From Aliivibrio wodanis (GTDB lineage: Bacteria; Pseudomonadota; Gammaproteobacteria; Enterobacterales; Vibrionaceae), in the NCBI GenBank assembly GCA_000953695.1, contig LN554846.1:2170001-2234000 (forward strand): a DNA stretch of 64,000 bases, given 5' to 3'. The notes beneath the pieces are model-generated. The model was not told the origin of the DNA. It saw only the letters and a program-made list of their open reading frames with translations, and made no database searches. The position numbers were made by a program, and so were the translations under genes. Position 1 is the stretch's first letter. Every line of letters begins with the position of its first letter. This document shows, one piece after another, positions 63,192 through 64,000 of this stretch.

Positions 63192-64000
63192 ATGATGAAC
63201 AAGAAGCGCCTGTTTTCAAAAACACTTCTAGCTGCAACGATTACTCTTGCTACACAGCAAGCGACTGCTGCAGGTTTTCAACTTAACGCACAATCAGCAA
63301 CAGGTTTAGGCCGAGCATTTGCCGGTGATGCAGTAATCGCTGATAACGCATCAGTAATGGCTCGTAACGCTGCCGCTATGGCTCTTTTTGATTCTTCTGA
63401 ATTTTCAGGTGGCGTTAATTATATCAAAACTGATATTGAAGTTAGTGATGCAAAATACAATGGTCAATCTATTGGTGGTGCAGAAAATGGAAGTGGTACT
63501 CCTGTACCAAATATCTATTATGTTCATCGTTTAAATGACCAATGGGCATTTGGTGCTGGTATCTATTCTAACTTTGGTACAACAAATAACTTTGACGATA
63601 GCTTTGGTGGTTCAAATATAGGAATTCCTCCTACAGCTAAACAATTTGGCGGTACTACTGAAATCCAAAGCATCAACTACGCGCTAACAGCTTCATATCG
63701 AATTAATGAACAAATCAGCGTTGGTGGTGGTTTAGATATAGTTCAAGGTAGTGGCACATTAAAACGCCACACAGGTAGTTTAGTAGGAGAAGCCCTTAAT
63801 ATAGAAGCCGATGGTATTGGTCTTGGATGGAACCTTGGCGCTGTTTATGAGTTAGACGAACGTAATCGCTTTGGGTTTGCATATCACTACAGTCCTGAAA
63901 TTGAAGCTGAAGGCGATATGTCTTACGTAGGGGCTGACATTTCTAATGATAAATTATTAATACCTCTTCCAAGCATGGCTGAATTCTCTGGTTATCATGA
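63192..64000 (+). CDS. fadL: FadL-type long-chain fatty acid outer-membrane transporter, 3'-truncated by window edge
   Basis: Outer-membrane beta-barrel for long-chain fatty acid uptake. The visible 269 residues start MMNKKRLFSKTLLAAT with a signal peptide (about 1-27, ending ATAAG) and the plug/hatch sequence GFQLNAQSATGLGRAFAGDA characteristic of FadL. Barrel strands follow (IYYVHRLNDQWAFGAGIYSN, INYALTASYRI). The remaining 150 or so residues lie outside the window. ATGs at 63192 and 63195 are both possible; only a weak GGAA (63181-63184) sits at normal spacing, while the strong AAGGA (63163-63167) better fits an overlapping short ORF. Confidence 0.9.
   Translation, partial: MMNKKRLFSKTLLAATITLATQQATAAGFQLNAQSATGLGRAFAGDAVIADNASVMARNAAAMALFDSSEFSGGVNYIKTDIEVSDAKYNGQSIGGAENGSGTPVPNIYYVHRLNDQWAFGAGIYSNFGTTNNFDDSFGGSNIGIPPTAKQFGGTTEIQSINYALTASYRINEQISVGGGLDIVQGSGTLKRHTGSLVGEALNIEADGIGLGWNLGAVYELDERNRFGFAYHYSPEIEAEGDMSYVGADISNDKLLIPLPSMAEFSGYH

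Overview
The window is a stretch of the main chromosome of a gamma-proteobacterium of the family Vibrionaceae, most likely Aliivibrio (A. fischeri group). This is inferred from the AT-rich composition, Vibrio-type gene content (monomeric NADP isocitrate dehydrogenase, a Vibrio-type FadL start, the fadIJ/fadL block, three methyl-accepting chemotaxis proteins in 64 kb) and A/T-rich intergenic palindromes. It is almost entirely core genome: no prophage, integrase, insertion sequence, CRISPR array or rRNA operon was seen. The edges cut lapB (left) and fadL (right).

Layout. 1-5.6 kb, minus strand: aroA, cmk, rpsA, ihfB, lapA, lapB. 5.8-10.2 kb: the bacterial N-degron machinery, with the two aminoacyl transferases (aat, bpt) and infA on plus, and the unfoldase/adaptor pair clpS-clpA on minus. 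10.2-14.5 kb: cspD behind a long perfect inverted repeat, a DUF4136-like lipoprotein, the protein AMPylase selO, a lone tRNA-Arg(UCU), and folD with a perfect PurR-box match. 14.7-19.5 kb: the prkA-yeaH-ycgB(spoVR) stress operon. 19.6-28.5 kb: icd, rluE, a tiny lipoprotein, a 90-residue unknown, a chemoreceptor, then mnmA-hflD-purB. 28.6-36.2 kb: an acidic lipoprotein, a second chemoreceptor, the tripartite tricarboxylate transporter tctCBA, and rhlE. 36.2-40 kb, minus: a CitA/DcuS-type histidine kinase and its response regulator followed by ybaK and rssA. 40-53.7 kb: fhs, yfbU, a KdgM-like porin, rlmA, clcA, lpxM, a HIT protein, yfcL-epmC, a TRIC/UPF0126 membrane protein, aroC, a possible 37-residue ORF, prmB, smrB, sixA. 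53.9-64 kb: a large M16 peptidase without signal peptide, a third chemoreceptor, and fatty-acid degradation and uptake genes fadIJ and fadL.

Logic of the groups: Aat and Bpt attach Leu/Phe to protein N-termini, ClpS recognises these residues and ClpA unfolds the substrates. FolD and Fhs both feed the folate one-carbon pool. FadL imports long-chain fatty acids that FadI/FadJ degrade, and both transcription units carry FadR-like operator matches. PrmB, EpmC, RlmA, RluE, SmrB, RpsA, InfA and MnmA all act on the translation apparatus.

The best unexplained signals are non-coding. There is an orphan minus-strand intrinsic terminator preceded by a structured A/T-rich segment upstream of fadIJ (candidate small RNA); a 15-bp-arm perfect inverted repeat just upstream of cspD; a nested hairpin with T-tract between tctC and tctB; a 162-bp MITE-like palindrome with two reduced relatives; and a short ORF with a well-placed Shine-Dalgarno sequence that overlaps the fadL start in another frame. 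I did not find convincing evidence of a wholly new multigene system here.
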